DNA from: Rebecca billardiae RCC1528
Lineage: Eukaryota; Haptophyta
Length of the DNA: 64,000 bases
Assembly: GCA_965240325.2 (NCBI GenBank)
Contig: OZ251229.1
Span: 1,984,001 to 2,048,000, forward strand
Direction of reading: 5' to 3'
The translations under genes were made by a program, and so were the position numbers. The notes under the pieces were generated by a model that had not been told where the DNA came from, did no database searches, and saw nothing but the letters and a program-made list of their open reading frames with translations. Positions 31,769 through 41,508 of the stretch are shown in pieces (the stretch's first letter is position 1; each line of letters starts with the position of its first letter).

Positions 31769-32824
31769 CTAGGGTGGAGGCGATGCCGGCTTCTGCCACC
31801 ACACGGCCTCGTACTTGTCCAGGCGCGGCGGCGTCCGCACGCTCGGCTGCGGCAGCGGCAGTCGATCCAGCGTGCGCGGGGATAGGAGCGGCGGCGGCGT
31901 GGCGGCAGCGCCTTGAAGCAGGCGTCGACGTGGCGACCTTGCCCATCCCCTCGGAGCCTCGGGCACGTGGACCATCCGCATGCCGCGGCTGCCGGCCGGC
32001 CGCCCCGCCGCCCGCTGCCCCTCGCCCATGAGGTTGTGCTCCTCCCAATATTCGTTCACGGCATTCCTGCAGCCCAGAAACGAGCCATAGTCGTCCACGT
32101 ACACGAGGCCGCCCGGGGAGACGCGCGGGTAGAGCGCGCGCAGCGCGTCGCGCGTCGAGCTGTAGATGTCGCCGTCGAGCCGGAGGAATGCGATGCGCGC
32201 CACGCCCGCCCGGGGGAGGGTTTCGTTAAACCAGCCCTGCAGCACGTGCAAGTGCGCCGCGCGCGGCGGCCGGAGCACCCCGGTATTGTGCAGTGTCCGC
32301 TCAAAGTCGGCGCGGCTCGCGCGAAACTTGCCACGCCGGCCTGTCTCGGCACTCGCCATCTGTGCGCGCGGCACGCCGCGCAGCGGGCGCGCCGTACGCG
32401 CCTCCCAGTCCGCCGGCTCGGACTCGGGCAGACCATCAAAGCTGTCGGCCGCCCAGAAGGCTCGGCCGCTGTCAGGACCTGGCGCGTACTGGCGCAGCAC
32501 CTCGAGCATGAGCACGGCGGTGCCGCCGCGGTAGACGCCCGTCTCAAATACGTCGCCGGGCACGCCCAGCGCCAGAGCGGCCATCGTGAGCTGCACCGTC
32601 GCGAGCCGGCGCACAAACGAGACGAGCGATCGCGTCCGCATCGACGCAATCGCCCTGACGCGCGCGGCGCCCTCGTCGCGGCGCGCGGCGCGTGCGGTGG
32701 CGTTGGAGGCGGCGATGCAAGGTTTCGCGTGCGGCGAGTCGCACGCCCACGCCTCTGCGAGCTCGGCGAGCTGCTCGTTGCTCGTCAGCGCGCCGATCAT
32801 TCCGCCGGTGTTCTCGCCCGCCAT
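31769..32824 (-). CDS. TylF/macrocin-O-methyltransferase-like SAM methyltransferase
   Basis: About 351 aa, starting at the first in-frame ATG (MAGENTGGMIGALTSNEQ). The family core is clear: a SAM-binding loop GVPGDVFETGVYRGGTAVLM, then AADSFDGLPE, an FRASRADFERTLHNTGVL-type segment, WFNETLPRAGVARIAFLRLDGDIYSST, and LYPRVSPGGLVYVDDYGSFLGCRNAVNEY. Bacterial TylF methylates a sugar hydroxyl on a macrolide; eukaryotic algal members presumably O-methylate a sugar or similar small molecule. The C-terminal 90 residues after the fold are Arg/Pro-rich and low complexity until the closing YEAVWWQKP, which fits the family end, so a short unrecognised intron may lie between. Confidence 0.85.
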   Translation of the reverse strand: MAGENTGGMIGALTSNEQLAELAEAWACDSPHAKPCIAASNATARAARRDEGAARVRAIASMRTRSLVSFVRRLATVQLTMAALALGVPGDVFETGVYRGGTAVLMLEVLRQYAPGPDSGRAFWAADSFDGLPESEPADWEARTARPLRGVPRAQMASAETGRRGKFRASRADFERTLHNTGVLRPPRAAHLHVLQGWFNETLPRAGVARIAFLRLDGDIYSSTRDALRALYPRVSPGGLVYVDDYGSFLGCRNAVNEYWEEHNLMGEGQRAAGRPAGSRGMRMVHVPEAPRGWARSPRRRLLQGAAATPPPLLSPRTLDRLPLPQPSVRTPPRLDKYEAVWWQKPASPPP

Positions 32825-34337
32825 TTGTACCAGGAATGACCCCACTGGGGACACGGCACCCAGGGTCGGAGAAAATCGGCGCGCTTTTTATTTCCGCCTT
32901 GCATTTATTCAGCCGCGCGCTGCGCGGCGGACGCGCGCGTCTCGGGCGAGCGGGCGACGGCGCCGCGCTCCCGTGCGTGTGGACGATCCCGCGAGCGCAG
33001 AGCCGGCGAGCTAGGCTGGGCAGTCGTGCTGAAGTGCCATTCGCCGCTTCGCGCCGCGCATCGCATTCGGCTGTACTTGCCTCGGGCCAGCACTTGTCTG
33101 TGCACACCGCCACACGGCCAGCCTCGCCCGCGTGCGCCATGCGAGGCGAGACACACACGGAGCATGCGCTTCCGCGCGGCGAGGCCTACGCTGTACGCAC
33201 TGCGCTACCTTGCGCCGCCGCGCATGAGCGCGGGTCCGAACAGCTGCGTTCAGGTGTGCTGATTGCATCATTCATGCGAGCCGATTGGTCGAACAAGCGC
33301 TCTGGCCCGACGATGACGTTGCAGCGCACGCCATGCTGATATGCGGTGACGCGGAGCATGTGCGCTCGCGCGGAGTGGCCACACACGTGACCGCTGTCCA
33401 GCTCTGCCCCGGCATTGAACTCCCTGACTCGTGCTCCGACGTCAATCTTGGCCCGAGCTAGTACGTGCATGCATGCGTGCTGATGCAGAATATACCTGAA
33501 CGAGGCCCATGATGGCCTGCGTGTATGTGCCTCCTCGGATGACATGGCGCGTGTATGAATGTGTGTATACTACCTTGTCAAGCAGTAGCTCACGTCTGGA
33601 CGTTCGTGTCGAACTTGACGGTGCGCATCGTGAACACACGGTCAGCCTTGATAGACGCACCCGTGCAGCCGGAAGGCAGCATCAGCCTGCCTAAGACGTG
33701 AGCATCCAGCCCCGACGCCGCTTCCGGTGCCTGAATGGCGCGCGCTCCTTTCACGCGGGAATGTACTCACTACATCACTATCCAGAAGGGCGCATGTCAG
33801 TGCTTTGCATGCTCACACGACCCTCGCCGTAGGTCGATGCCAACCGCTGCGTGATGCTCGATCATGCCTTTTGACGGCTGTGTGACCCGTGCAGATGCGT
33901 ATGCCAGGCAGCGTACTGTGACGAGCGATGCCGCGTGCATAAACTACCTGGACATTGCCCAGTGCAACCAAGTGCCGGACGCCGACGCCGCTGCTCGCGG
34001 CACGCGTGCAGTCAGCCGAGGAATGCACACAACTTCCTTGTTGGTGCGGCGCACGCGATGGCCTGAGGCGCGGCGGATGCAGTGATTCCGAACGGCGAGC
34101 GGTGGAACGACGCAAATGGCTGCTCTTCAGCCGCGCTCAACCACGCGCACCGCCTTCGCGGGCACGCAACTACCGCAGGAGGGCGCGCAGTCGGCGCCCA
34201 TCTCGCCCCTCCAGCGCCGCCCAGCGCGCTGTCAGCGCAGCCGCCAGCGGCAGAGGTTGGTGGTGCTCTGACGGCATCACCAACATATTCGGAAAAGAAA
34301 ATCCCCACCCGAAATTCCTGCGCCCAGTGGATGCACG
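32825..34337. other. Intergenic, nothing firmly recognised
   Basis: This lies between two divergent genes. A 119-aa minus-strand frame at 33186-33545 begins with ATG and has balanced composition (MSSEEAHTRRPSWASFRYIL...), but no motif or splice partner was found, so it is not called. No repeat shared with elsewhere was seen. Confidence 0.45.
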
Positions 34338-37300
34338 ATGGCGGCTCCGCGCGGCATGCGGCCGCTCGGGTGGCTGCTCGCCCTGCTTGCCCGCGCACGC
34401 GCCGACATGCTCGTGACGAGTGGCCCGCCCGAGATCGTCGGCCTCTCGCTCATCGCTCCGCCCCACGCGTTCAGCGCGCAGCACTTCGACGTGAGCGGCC
34501 GCGTCGTGCTCGCGCGCGACCACGAGTGGGCCTGCGGTGAGCGACGCGGCCAGCTCAAGTGCGACACGCGGTACGTGGGCAAGGCGCCGCTCACTGGCCT
34601 CGTGGTGATCTTGCCCGACGTGTGCGTGTGGAACTGCGGCGCCGAGACCGTCGCGCGCGGCGCGCACGCCGCGGGCGCCGCCCTCGTCGCCACCTTCTTT
34701 GTGGCGTCCGCGCGCTCGGCGCTCCTGGGGCTGCGGCTCGAGCCGGGCTTCGACTGGCGCTTCTTCTTCGTGGGCGACGAGCGCGCGCTGGCGGCGCCGC
34801 CGAGCGTCACGCTGACCCAGGCCGCCGGGCTGCCGCTCCTCGACGCGCTCGCGCGGCCGGACGCGGCCGAGGTGCGCGTGCGCGTCACGCCGTCCGCCAA
34901 CGCGTGGCGCCGCTTCAATGACGGCCCGCCGTGGGTGCTGTGGCAGCTCGCGCTGTCGGCGCAGACGGCGTACGTGCTCGAGTGCGCGCTGTGCCGGCTG
35001 CTCGCGTTCATCCAGCACGACGGCGGCCTCGCGCCCACCGTGCCGCAGCTCGTCCTCGCGCTCGAGCTCGCGCTCAACAGCGTGCGTCTTTGCTTCTTTG
35101 CGCTCGACCCGATCGGCACGCGCGGGCTGCTACCGCTGCAGGTGCTCTCGCTGCTCACGAGCGTGCACATGCCGTTCGCGGCGGTGACGACGGCGCTCGT
35201 GCTCGCGTACTTCTCCGCCGCCGCCGCCGCGCGCGGCCTCGCCTCGCCGCGGCTGCCCCGCTGGTACGCGCGGCTGGTGGTGGCGTGCGCACTACTCTCC
35301 TTTGGACTGGACATCCCGCTGTCTGTGCTCGCGGCCTGCTTTCAGCTGCGCTCGGTTGTGGCGGACTCGCTGCGGCTGGCGCTGTCGTTCGGGCCGCACG
35401 CGCTGCTGCTCGGGCTGACCTTCGTCGCCGAGCGCCGACTACGCGCCGCGCTCGCCACCTCGAACCAGCCGCCTTTGCTCATCGAGCGGCTGTGCGGACG
35501 CGTGCGCGCGTCGATCAGGTGGCAGCTGCTCTTTTTGTGCGCCGGGCCGGTGGCCGTGCAGCCGTGCTGCTTCCACGCGCGCTGGCCGCGGCTGGTGCTC
35601 ACCGGCGCGGTGTCCGTCGGCGTGCTCAGCTGCTCGTACGTGCAGGTCACCGTGTTCGTGCCGCGCGCGCGCGTGCCGATCGGGCCGCTGCAGGCGGCTG
35701 GCGCGGCGCTCGCGTGCGCGCTCGAGCGCGTGCGCTCGGCCGCCTCGGAGCGGGTTGCGCTCGCGTACGGCCGGTTGCGCGAGGGTGGCGGCGCGGGCGG
35801 CGCGCGCCTCGGCGCGCGCCACCCGTCGCACGCGCCTTCGCGCACGGGCAGCCAAGTACTCTCCGCGGGCTCGGCCGAGCTTCACGGCCTGCAGCCGCAC
35901 CTGCTGCTCGGAGTGTCACTGCCCTACCTGAGGGAGCTGCAGGCGGAGCTGGCGGGGCCGGGCGGTCCGCCGCCCGGGCGCGAGCGCGGCGGTGTGGACG
36001 ACAGCGTGGGGCCGGGGGGACCGCCGGGGCCGGAGGGAGCAGCCGCACCGTGGCGCGAGGAGGGCGGCGTGGACAGGGCGCGGCGCGCTGACGGCGCGAG
36101 CGGCGGCAGCGCCGCGTCCGCCCGGAGGAGGAAGGGCGTCCGGGGCGCGCTCGGCGAGGTCTCCGGCCGTGCCGCGCCGTCGGTGAGCACGCGCGCTGTC
36201 GCCGAGCGCGTCAAGGCGCTGACCTCCGCTTCCGGGCTCTCGCTGTGTGAAGAGCGGCTGCGCGCGCGCACGGCCGTCGACGGCAGGCGTGCGGTCGGGC
36301 CGGCCAATCTGTTCGTGTCACACGCGCAGGTGCGGCACGGGCCGCGCGCGGGCCGCGCGCGGGCCGCCAGCCGAGCCACGTCACCACGTGCGAGCTCGAC
36401 CGCGCGCGCGCCCACGCGCCCGGCTCCGCCGTCCACCGCGCGCCCGCCCGGCCTCGCGGCGTGCAGGCGTGCGACTTTGGGCGGCTGATCGACGCGGTCG
36501 AGGCGAGCCAGCGGCTGCACGGCGTCCCGGAGAAAGAGTGGGGCCGCACGTTCGTGTGGATTGACGTCTTCTCCTTCCGGCAGAATGCGGTTGAGACCGA
36601 CCTCGCGTTCCTTGGGCAGCTGCTCGCGTGGTTGGGCAGGGTGGTGATGGTGCTCGGTGCGGGGATGGGCAGCGCGTGTGGCCGCGCGCAGGGCGGGCGC
36701 GCGCGCGCGCCCCTCTCGACGCGCGGCCGAGAGTGCTGACCCCCTCCGCTGCTGCCCTCCGGACCCCTCGCCGTGCGCTTCGTAACCGTCACCGTCACCC
36801 GCGCCGCGCGCGCTCCCCAGACCCATGGGACCAGCCGCTCTGCCTCACGCGCGTGTGGTGCCTCTTCGAGCTCGTGCAGTGCCTCTCGCCCGACGTGCAG
36901 CTCGAGCTCACGCTGTGCGACCGCGAGCAGCGCCGCTTCTCCGCCGCGCTCGCGCGCGAGCCGCGCAAGCGCATCGAGGCGCGGCTCACTTCCTTTGACG
37001 CCGCTAAGGCGCAAGCCTTCCTCGAGGCGGACCGGCGCGCGATCATGGAGCTGATCGAGGCGCGGCCTGGCGGTGTCGCGCAGTTTAACGCGGACACGCA
37101 TGCCGTAGTGCGGCAGGCGCTCGCCGCCTTCAGCTGGCTCACCGACCACGCGCAGCACGGCGGCAGCGGCGACGATGACGATGGCGACACCATTCGCGGC
37201 GACAACGACAATGGTGGCGGCGGCGACGACGACCACGACGGTAGTGGCGCCGGCGGCGACGAGGACGACGCAAATGGCGCCGCCGGCGACAGCGGCGGTG

Positions 37301-37368
37301 ATGAGCATCATCGCCTGCCGGCCCAGACAATGTACTACGATGCAGAGGAAAGCAGCTCCGTGATGTGA
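34338..37368 (+). CDS. Multi-pass membrane protein with C-terminal TIR-like domain
   Basis: Three exons inferred: 34338-36329, 36467-36656 and 36821-37368, giving about 909 aa. Introns of 137 and 164 nt start GTGCGG and end CAG. A signal peptide (about residues 1-23) is followed by a roughly 170-residue extracytoplasmic domain with paired Cys (CGERRGQLKC, CVWNC), then about seven hydrophobic segments between residues 195 and 445. A polar Gly/Pro-rich linker (about 470-620) leads to a TIR-like domain at about 655-845: NLFVSHA, then ACDFGRLIDAVEASQRL, EWGRTFVWIDVFSF, VVMVLDPWDQPLCLTRVWCLFEL. This NLFVSHAW...LTRxWCLYE arrangement recurs in many algal and protist proteins. The tail is very acidic (DDDDGD repeats). 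A receptor role is inferred from architecture only. Confidence 0.8.
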
Positions 37369-37647
37369 CCCGTGACTCGTGATGAACTCATCTGACAGGC
37401 ATCTCTAGCTCTCTCTCTACCTACCTACCTACCTATGATACCTACTAAAGTAAAGTTTACTTGAGCTGTGTGCGTCTCTTATTCTTAGTAAACTGTACCC
37501 TTTCCATACCCCCATATATTGCATAAATTCGGCGGCCGAGCGACGGCCGTTGGACAAAGGGCGAGGCGGGGACACAAAACTCACGACGAGTCGCCGGCCC
37601 ACCGGCCCTGCCGACGACCGCCGTGATTCACCGCGGCGACGAACGAC
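37369..37647. promoter_or_regulatory. Upstream region of the sulfotransferase gene
   Basis: Contains a short (ctac)n run at about 37418-37434, the palindrome aagtaaagtttactt, and a 37-bp element (37462-37498) that recurs exactly, on the other strand, at 58418-58454. Both copies lie upstream of a secretory or membrane-protein gene in the same relative direction. Confidence 0.5.
37462..37498 (+). repeat. 37-bp exact repeat, copy 1
   Basis: Starts tgagctgtgtgcgtctctta and ends tagtaaactgtac. It is a perfect reverse complement of 58418-58454, and similarity stops abruptly on both sides. Confidence 0.9.
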
Positions 37648-38685
37648 ATGGCGCACTGGTGGGGACGACCTGTCCCCCTCACCGTGGTGGTGCTGTCGGG
37701 GTTGTGCCGCTGGGCTCACGCCAGCCCGGACTACGCTGAGATGCTCGATGGATTCCGCCTAGCTGCGCGCTGGAGCGAGTCCCACGACTCGTTGGGGCGG
37801 TCGTATCATGCCGCCGGCTTCAAAAATCTGGTGCTCTGCCATCAGGCATCACGGCCCTCGGGGCGTACTCTCGCGTACGTGCACGTATACAAGGCTGGCG
37901 GTACGACCTTCAAACAGTACATGCATACGTACTGCCCCGCTGTCTCTTGCGTACCACGGCCCTGCACGCGCGATGACCGTGCACAGTTCAAGCCCGGTGT
38001 CGACGTGCTGGCCGAGACAAAGCACGACTTTGTGTTCACCGTTGTCCGAGACCCAGTCGCTCGCTTTGTGTCGGCCATCCATGAGATCAACTTACGGCGC
38101 CCACAGACGTGGGGCGAAGTGGAGGCATTTGCACGCGCACACGGATTCCACGGCGATGACAATAACTCCTCGCAGCTGCCGCAGTCGTCGTGGCCGCACG
38201 TCATCCTGACCAAGATGGCATTTGACGGTGGATTCTTCAACCAACACTTCCTTCCGCAGCACTTGTTCCTGCGCAAGCGCGACCGCGACGTCGGCGAGAG
38301 GCTACAAGTCGACTACATCGGGAAGTTGGAGAACTTGCCGCCGGCAGCGCAGCTTTTCAAGACCATGCTGCTGCACGATGCCGCGCTGCTGCGGGTGTTG
38401 GACCACGAGACCCTGGAAAAGCCCCTGACTCAGGCAAGATCCTCCTCGAAACACACGGGGTCGTCGCCACCGATCGTGCTTACAGGCAGCGAGCTTGAGG
38501 CATTGTGTTGCCTGTACTACGAGGACTTTGTCGAATTCGAGTACCCGCTGCCAGATGCCTGCCGGCGAGCTGCTCGCATGGTGCCGGGGTCCAAGGCCGC
38601 CGACACCCGACGCTTCGGCGACCATGCAAACCACACTCGCCGTGTTAACTACGTGCGGGCTTGCCTGCCGCGGCACCGCCTTTGA
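37648..38685 (+). CDS. Golgi-type sulfotransferase (Sulfotransfer_2 family)
   Basis: About 345 aa, single exon. The N-terminal MAHWWGRPVPLTVVVLSGLCRWAHAS is a signal peptide or type II anchor. The two PAPS-binding motifs are present: the 5'-phosphosulfate loop VYK82-A-G-G-T-T-F-K, and the 3'-phosphate site R134-D-P-V-A-R139-F-V-S142. Later blocks (YIGKLENL, EALCCLYYEDFVEFEY) match carbohydrate O-sulfotransferases of the chondroitin/HNK-1 group, where the C-terminal (Y)xxDF segment is conserved. It probably sulfates secreted or cell-surface polysaccharides in the Golgi. Confidence 0.88.
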   Translation: MAHWWGRPVPLTVVVLSGLCRWAHASPDYAEMLDGFRLAARWSESHDSLGRSYHAAGFKNLVLCHQASRPSGRTLAYVHVYKAGGTTFKQYMHTYCPAVSCVPRPCTRDDRAQFKPGVDVLAETKHDFVFTVVRDPVARFVSAIHEINLRRPQTWGEVEAFARAHGFHGDDNNSSQLPQSSWPHVILTKMAFDGGFFNQHFLPQHLFLRKRDRDVGERLQVDYIGKLENLPPAAQLFKTMLLHDAALLRVLDHETLEKPLTQARSSSKHTGSSPPIVLTGSELEALCCLYYEDFVEFEYPLPDACRRAARMVPGSKAADTRRFGDHANHTRRVNYVRACLPRHRL

Positions 38686-38753
38686 GAACCAAACAGCAGC
38701 GCGGCCGATGAATCGGACATCGATCACCTTTACTATGCCGTCACAAAATATTA

Positions 38754-38810
38754 TGATCGGCTACGCCGATCTTCGGGTAGTGAACAACGAAGTTGAGGGC
38801 GCACGGCCCT
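38754..38810. repeat. 56-bp hairpin-rich repeat, copy 2
   Basis: Differs from 29499-29555 by one substitution in the core (gat to gag). The three stem-loops are gatcggc-tac-gccgatc, cttcg...cgaag and agggc-gcacg-gccct; the last is a perfect stem here. It ends about 5 nt 3' of the TAG (38816-38818) that closes the minus-strand frame of the neighbouring disrupted gene. Confidence 0.75.
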
Positions 38811-38986
38811 AGTGGCTAGTGCTCAGAGTCACCGATCACGCAGCTTGTGAATGTGAGCAGCAGCCGCGGCTTGTGACGACACGGTCGGACGGTCGGACGG
38901 ACGACGGTGCCGGTGCGGCGGGGGCAGCGGCGGCGCGACGGCGTCGCGGCGGTGGCGCGCTCGCACAGCGTCTGCAGCACGTAAGC

Positions 38987-39258
38987 GCAGCGTGACTGCG
39001 TGTGCAGCAGCGCGCCGCTCAGCTCCCGCCGCTCCACGCCGCCGCAGCGGCGCGCGCGGCGCGCGCCCGCCTCGGCCGCGGCCGCGCCCGCCACCGTCCG
39101 TCGCGCCGCCGCCAGCTGCGCTGCAGCGTGACTGCGTGTGCAGCAGCGCGCCGCTCAGCTCCCGCCGCTCCACGCCGCCGCAGCGGCGCGCGCGGCGCGC
39201 GCCCGCCTCGGCCGCGGCCGCGCCCGCCACCGTCCGTCGCGCCGCCGCCAGCTGCTGC
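38987..39258. repeat. 136-bp tandem duplication
   Basis: Two adjacent, nearly identical copies starting gcagcgtgactgcgtgtgca. The period is not a multiple of three, so it shifts the frame of the gene it lies in. Confidence 0.93.
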
Positions 39259-39566
39259 GCCGTCGGTGACGGCGGCGGGTCGAGTGCGGAGAGGAGGTGG
39301 ATGAGCCAGACTGCCAGTGCAGCCCGGACTGCGTGACGCCCACGTCCACCACCGCGTCCTCCTTCGCCACCGCCATATCCTCCGCCGGCCCCGCCCCCCC
39401 GCGGCGGTCCCACCACCCAGGCGGCGACCGGCCCGGCTCGCGCCGCGGGCGCCCGCGCACCGCCGCTGCCGTCGGCGGCGGCGATCGCGGCGGCGAGGGA
39501 GGGGCGATCGCGGCAGCCCGTCGGGCGGCGGCGGCGGCGCGCCGCCGCCCTCCGCTCCGCCCTCCG

Positions 39567-39640
39567 ACGCAGCCCCGACGCCGCCCTCCGACGCCGCCCT
39601 CCGACGCCGCCCTCCGACGCCGCCCTCCGACGCCGCCGCC
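39567..39640. repeat. 13-bp GC-rich minisatellite
   Basis: About five tandem copies of gacgccgccctcc with slight variants at both ends. It yields artificial repetitive frames (PPSDAALRR) on both strands. Confidence 0.9.
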
Positions 39641-40393
39641 TCCGATCCGCCCCGCCGCCGCCGGCGGGCGACTGCGCTCGGATGACGAACCGGCTGGGCG
39701 GCAGCGACCAGCGTGGCCGTGGGCGGCGACGCGACGCGCTCTCCGCCGCTGACGGAGGAGTTGACGGAGGTCGTGCGCGCGAGGTCGGCGGCGGTGTGCG
39801 CGGCGGCGCTGGGCGAGTGCGCCAGCCTCTCGGGCAGCACATGCCCCGCCGCGCGCCCGCCGCCGCCCAGGCTCCCGCGCTCGGCCTCGCGCCGCACCGC
39901 CGCGCGGTCCGAGTGCAGACGCCTGTCGACCGGATAGGTCGTCAGATTTGCGACGCAGCCTGCGGAGAGGGTGGCGCATGCGGCGGGCTCGGCGGGGTCG
40001 AGCGCGCAGTGCGCGATCACCTCGAGCAGCAGCTGCGCCACCCCGTACGCGCGCAGCATCGGCGCGTCCGGTCGCATCACCCGTGCAGTCCGGTCGCCAG
40101 CAAGCCGCGGAGCCGCGGCGGCGGCGGCACGCGGGCGGCCGCCGCCGGCGAGGGTGAGGACGGACATGCCATTCGGCGCACCTCCCTCGACTGCGCCGCC
40201 ACCATCGCCCTCGCTCCCTTCAGCCGCCTCCCCCGACGCCTCCGCCTCCGCCTCCGCCGCACCGACGCCGCCGCACCCGCACTCCACGCAGAGCCACCGA
40301 CTCACGGCCGGTGCCGGTGGCACTTTGCCGTTGGATCGTCGTCACCGAGCTCACGCGCAATTTTCGCGCCGATCATCATCGATCAGAGTCTGT

Positions 40394-41500
40394 CCAAGGG
40401 AGGTCCGGGCCGGGAGCTCCCAGCGAGCGGCCAGCGCGACATCACCTCAAGGTTTTTCCTGAGCGCCGGGCGGCAGCGGCGGCGAGGGCGGTGCTCCGCT
40501 GGCGGGGCGCGCACGGGGCACGGCGCTGCGGGCGCGGATGTGCCCGCAGAGCCGGCGCGTGCGGACGGGCTGTTGCGGGAGAGCATCTGGCGCCCTCCTG
40601 CGCCGCGCGCATTGCGCCACGCCTCTTTCGCCTTGACTCAGGGCAGCGCGCACATGCGCGCCGCGTCAAGGCCAGCCTTGCCGCGCCGCAGCCGACCGCG
40701 CGCGCGCCGTGCGCGGCGTGGTCGGGAAGGAACGGGCGTGGCTGCCGGGCGAGATGGCGACATCACGTGCGCACGCCATGCCGCCCCGCCACGCCTTGAC
40801 GAGCGTGTCGCCGGTCCGTTTGCACGCCTCTTCGAGTTGTCTCAAATGGTCTGCACGGCCTCGCGGTCGCGACCCTTGTCGGGACGATCATTGAGACACA
40901 GAACAGTGCCAGACGGGCACGCGGACTACTCTTACATGAATGTCCATCACCACGTGGCCATGTAGAAGTGCTGGGTGCGACGCTTTCCTCGCGCTGATGC
41001 ACTTTCATCATCTTTTTCGAGCTCAGGTCTGGCTTCAGGCACGGCAAGAAATCAGCACTCGTCAACAGCTGTGCGGATCCGTTATCGCGCCCTTTCGCGG
41101 CGCCGCGGGACGACATGGCGTGCGCACGTGATGTCGCCATCTCGCCCGGCAGCCGCGCCCGTTCCTTCCCGACCACGCCGCGCACGGCGCGCGTGCGGTC
41201 GGCTGCGGCGCGGCAAGGCTGGCCTTGACGCAGCGCGCATGTGCGCGCTGCCCTGAGTCAAGGCGAAAGAGGCGTGGCGCAATGCGCGCGGCGCAGGAGG
41301 GCGCCAGATGCTCTCCCGCAACAGCCCGTCCGCACGCGCCGGCTCTGCGGACACATCCGCGCCCGCAGCGCCGTGCCCCGTGCGCGCCCCGCCAGCGGAG
41401 CACCGCCCTCGCCGCCGCTGCCGCCCGGCGCTCAGGAAAAACCTTGAGGTGATGTCGCGCTGGCCGCTCGCTGGGAGCTCCCGGCCCGGACCTCCCTTGG
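40394..41500. mobile_element. Fold-back transposable element A
   Basis: Two arms of about 397 bp (40394-40790 and 41104-41500) are near-perfect reverse complements, with a loop of about 313 bp. Termini are ccaagggaggtccgggccgg and its complement. The 5-bp sequence tctgt directly flanks both ends (40389-40393 and 41501-41505), as expected for a target-site duplication. The loop has no convincing gene, so this is a non-autonomous element. Arg/Ala-rich frames inside the arms are mirrored in both orientations and are not called. Confidence 0.88.
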
Positions 41501-41508
41501 TCTGTCCA

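Larger units (their letters stand above)
38816..40323 (-). pseudogene. Disrupted or unresolved multi-exon gene with ARM/HEAT-like helices
   Basis: Minus-strand coding-like segments occur in different frames: PDAPMLRAYGVAQLLLEVIA and CATLSAGCVANLTTYPVDRR near 40.0 kb, a Ser/Thr-rich stretch (ARTTSVNSSVSGGERVASPP), AVRAALAVWLIHLLSALDPP near 39.3 kb, and VERRELSGALLHTQSRCAYV then LQTLCERA near 39.0 kb, ending in TAG at 38816-38818. The amphipathic helices suggest ARM/HEAT repeats, but no family can be named. A 136-bp tandem duplication (38987-39122, 39123-39258) and a 13-bp minisatellite interrupt it; neither is a multiple of three. Confidence 0.35.

Noticed and set aside
33186-33545. 119-aa minus-strand frame
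   Set aside because: It starts with ATG and has a natural-looking composition, but no motif, homologue or splice partner supports it.
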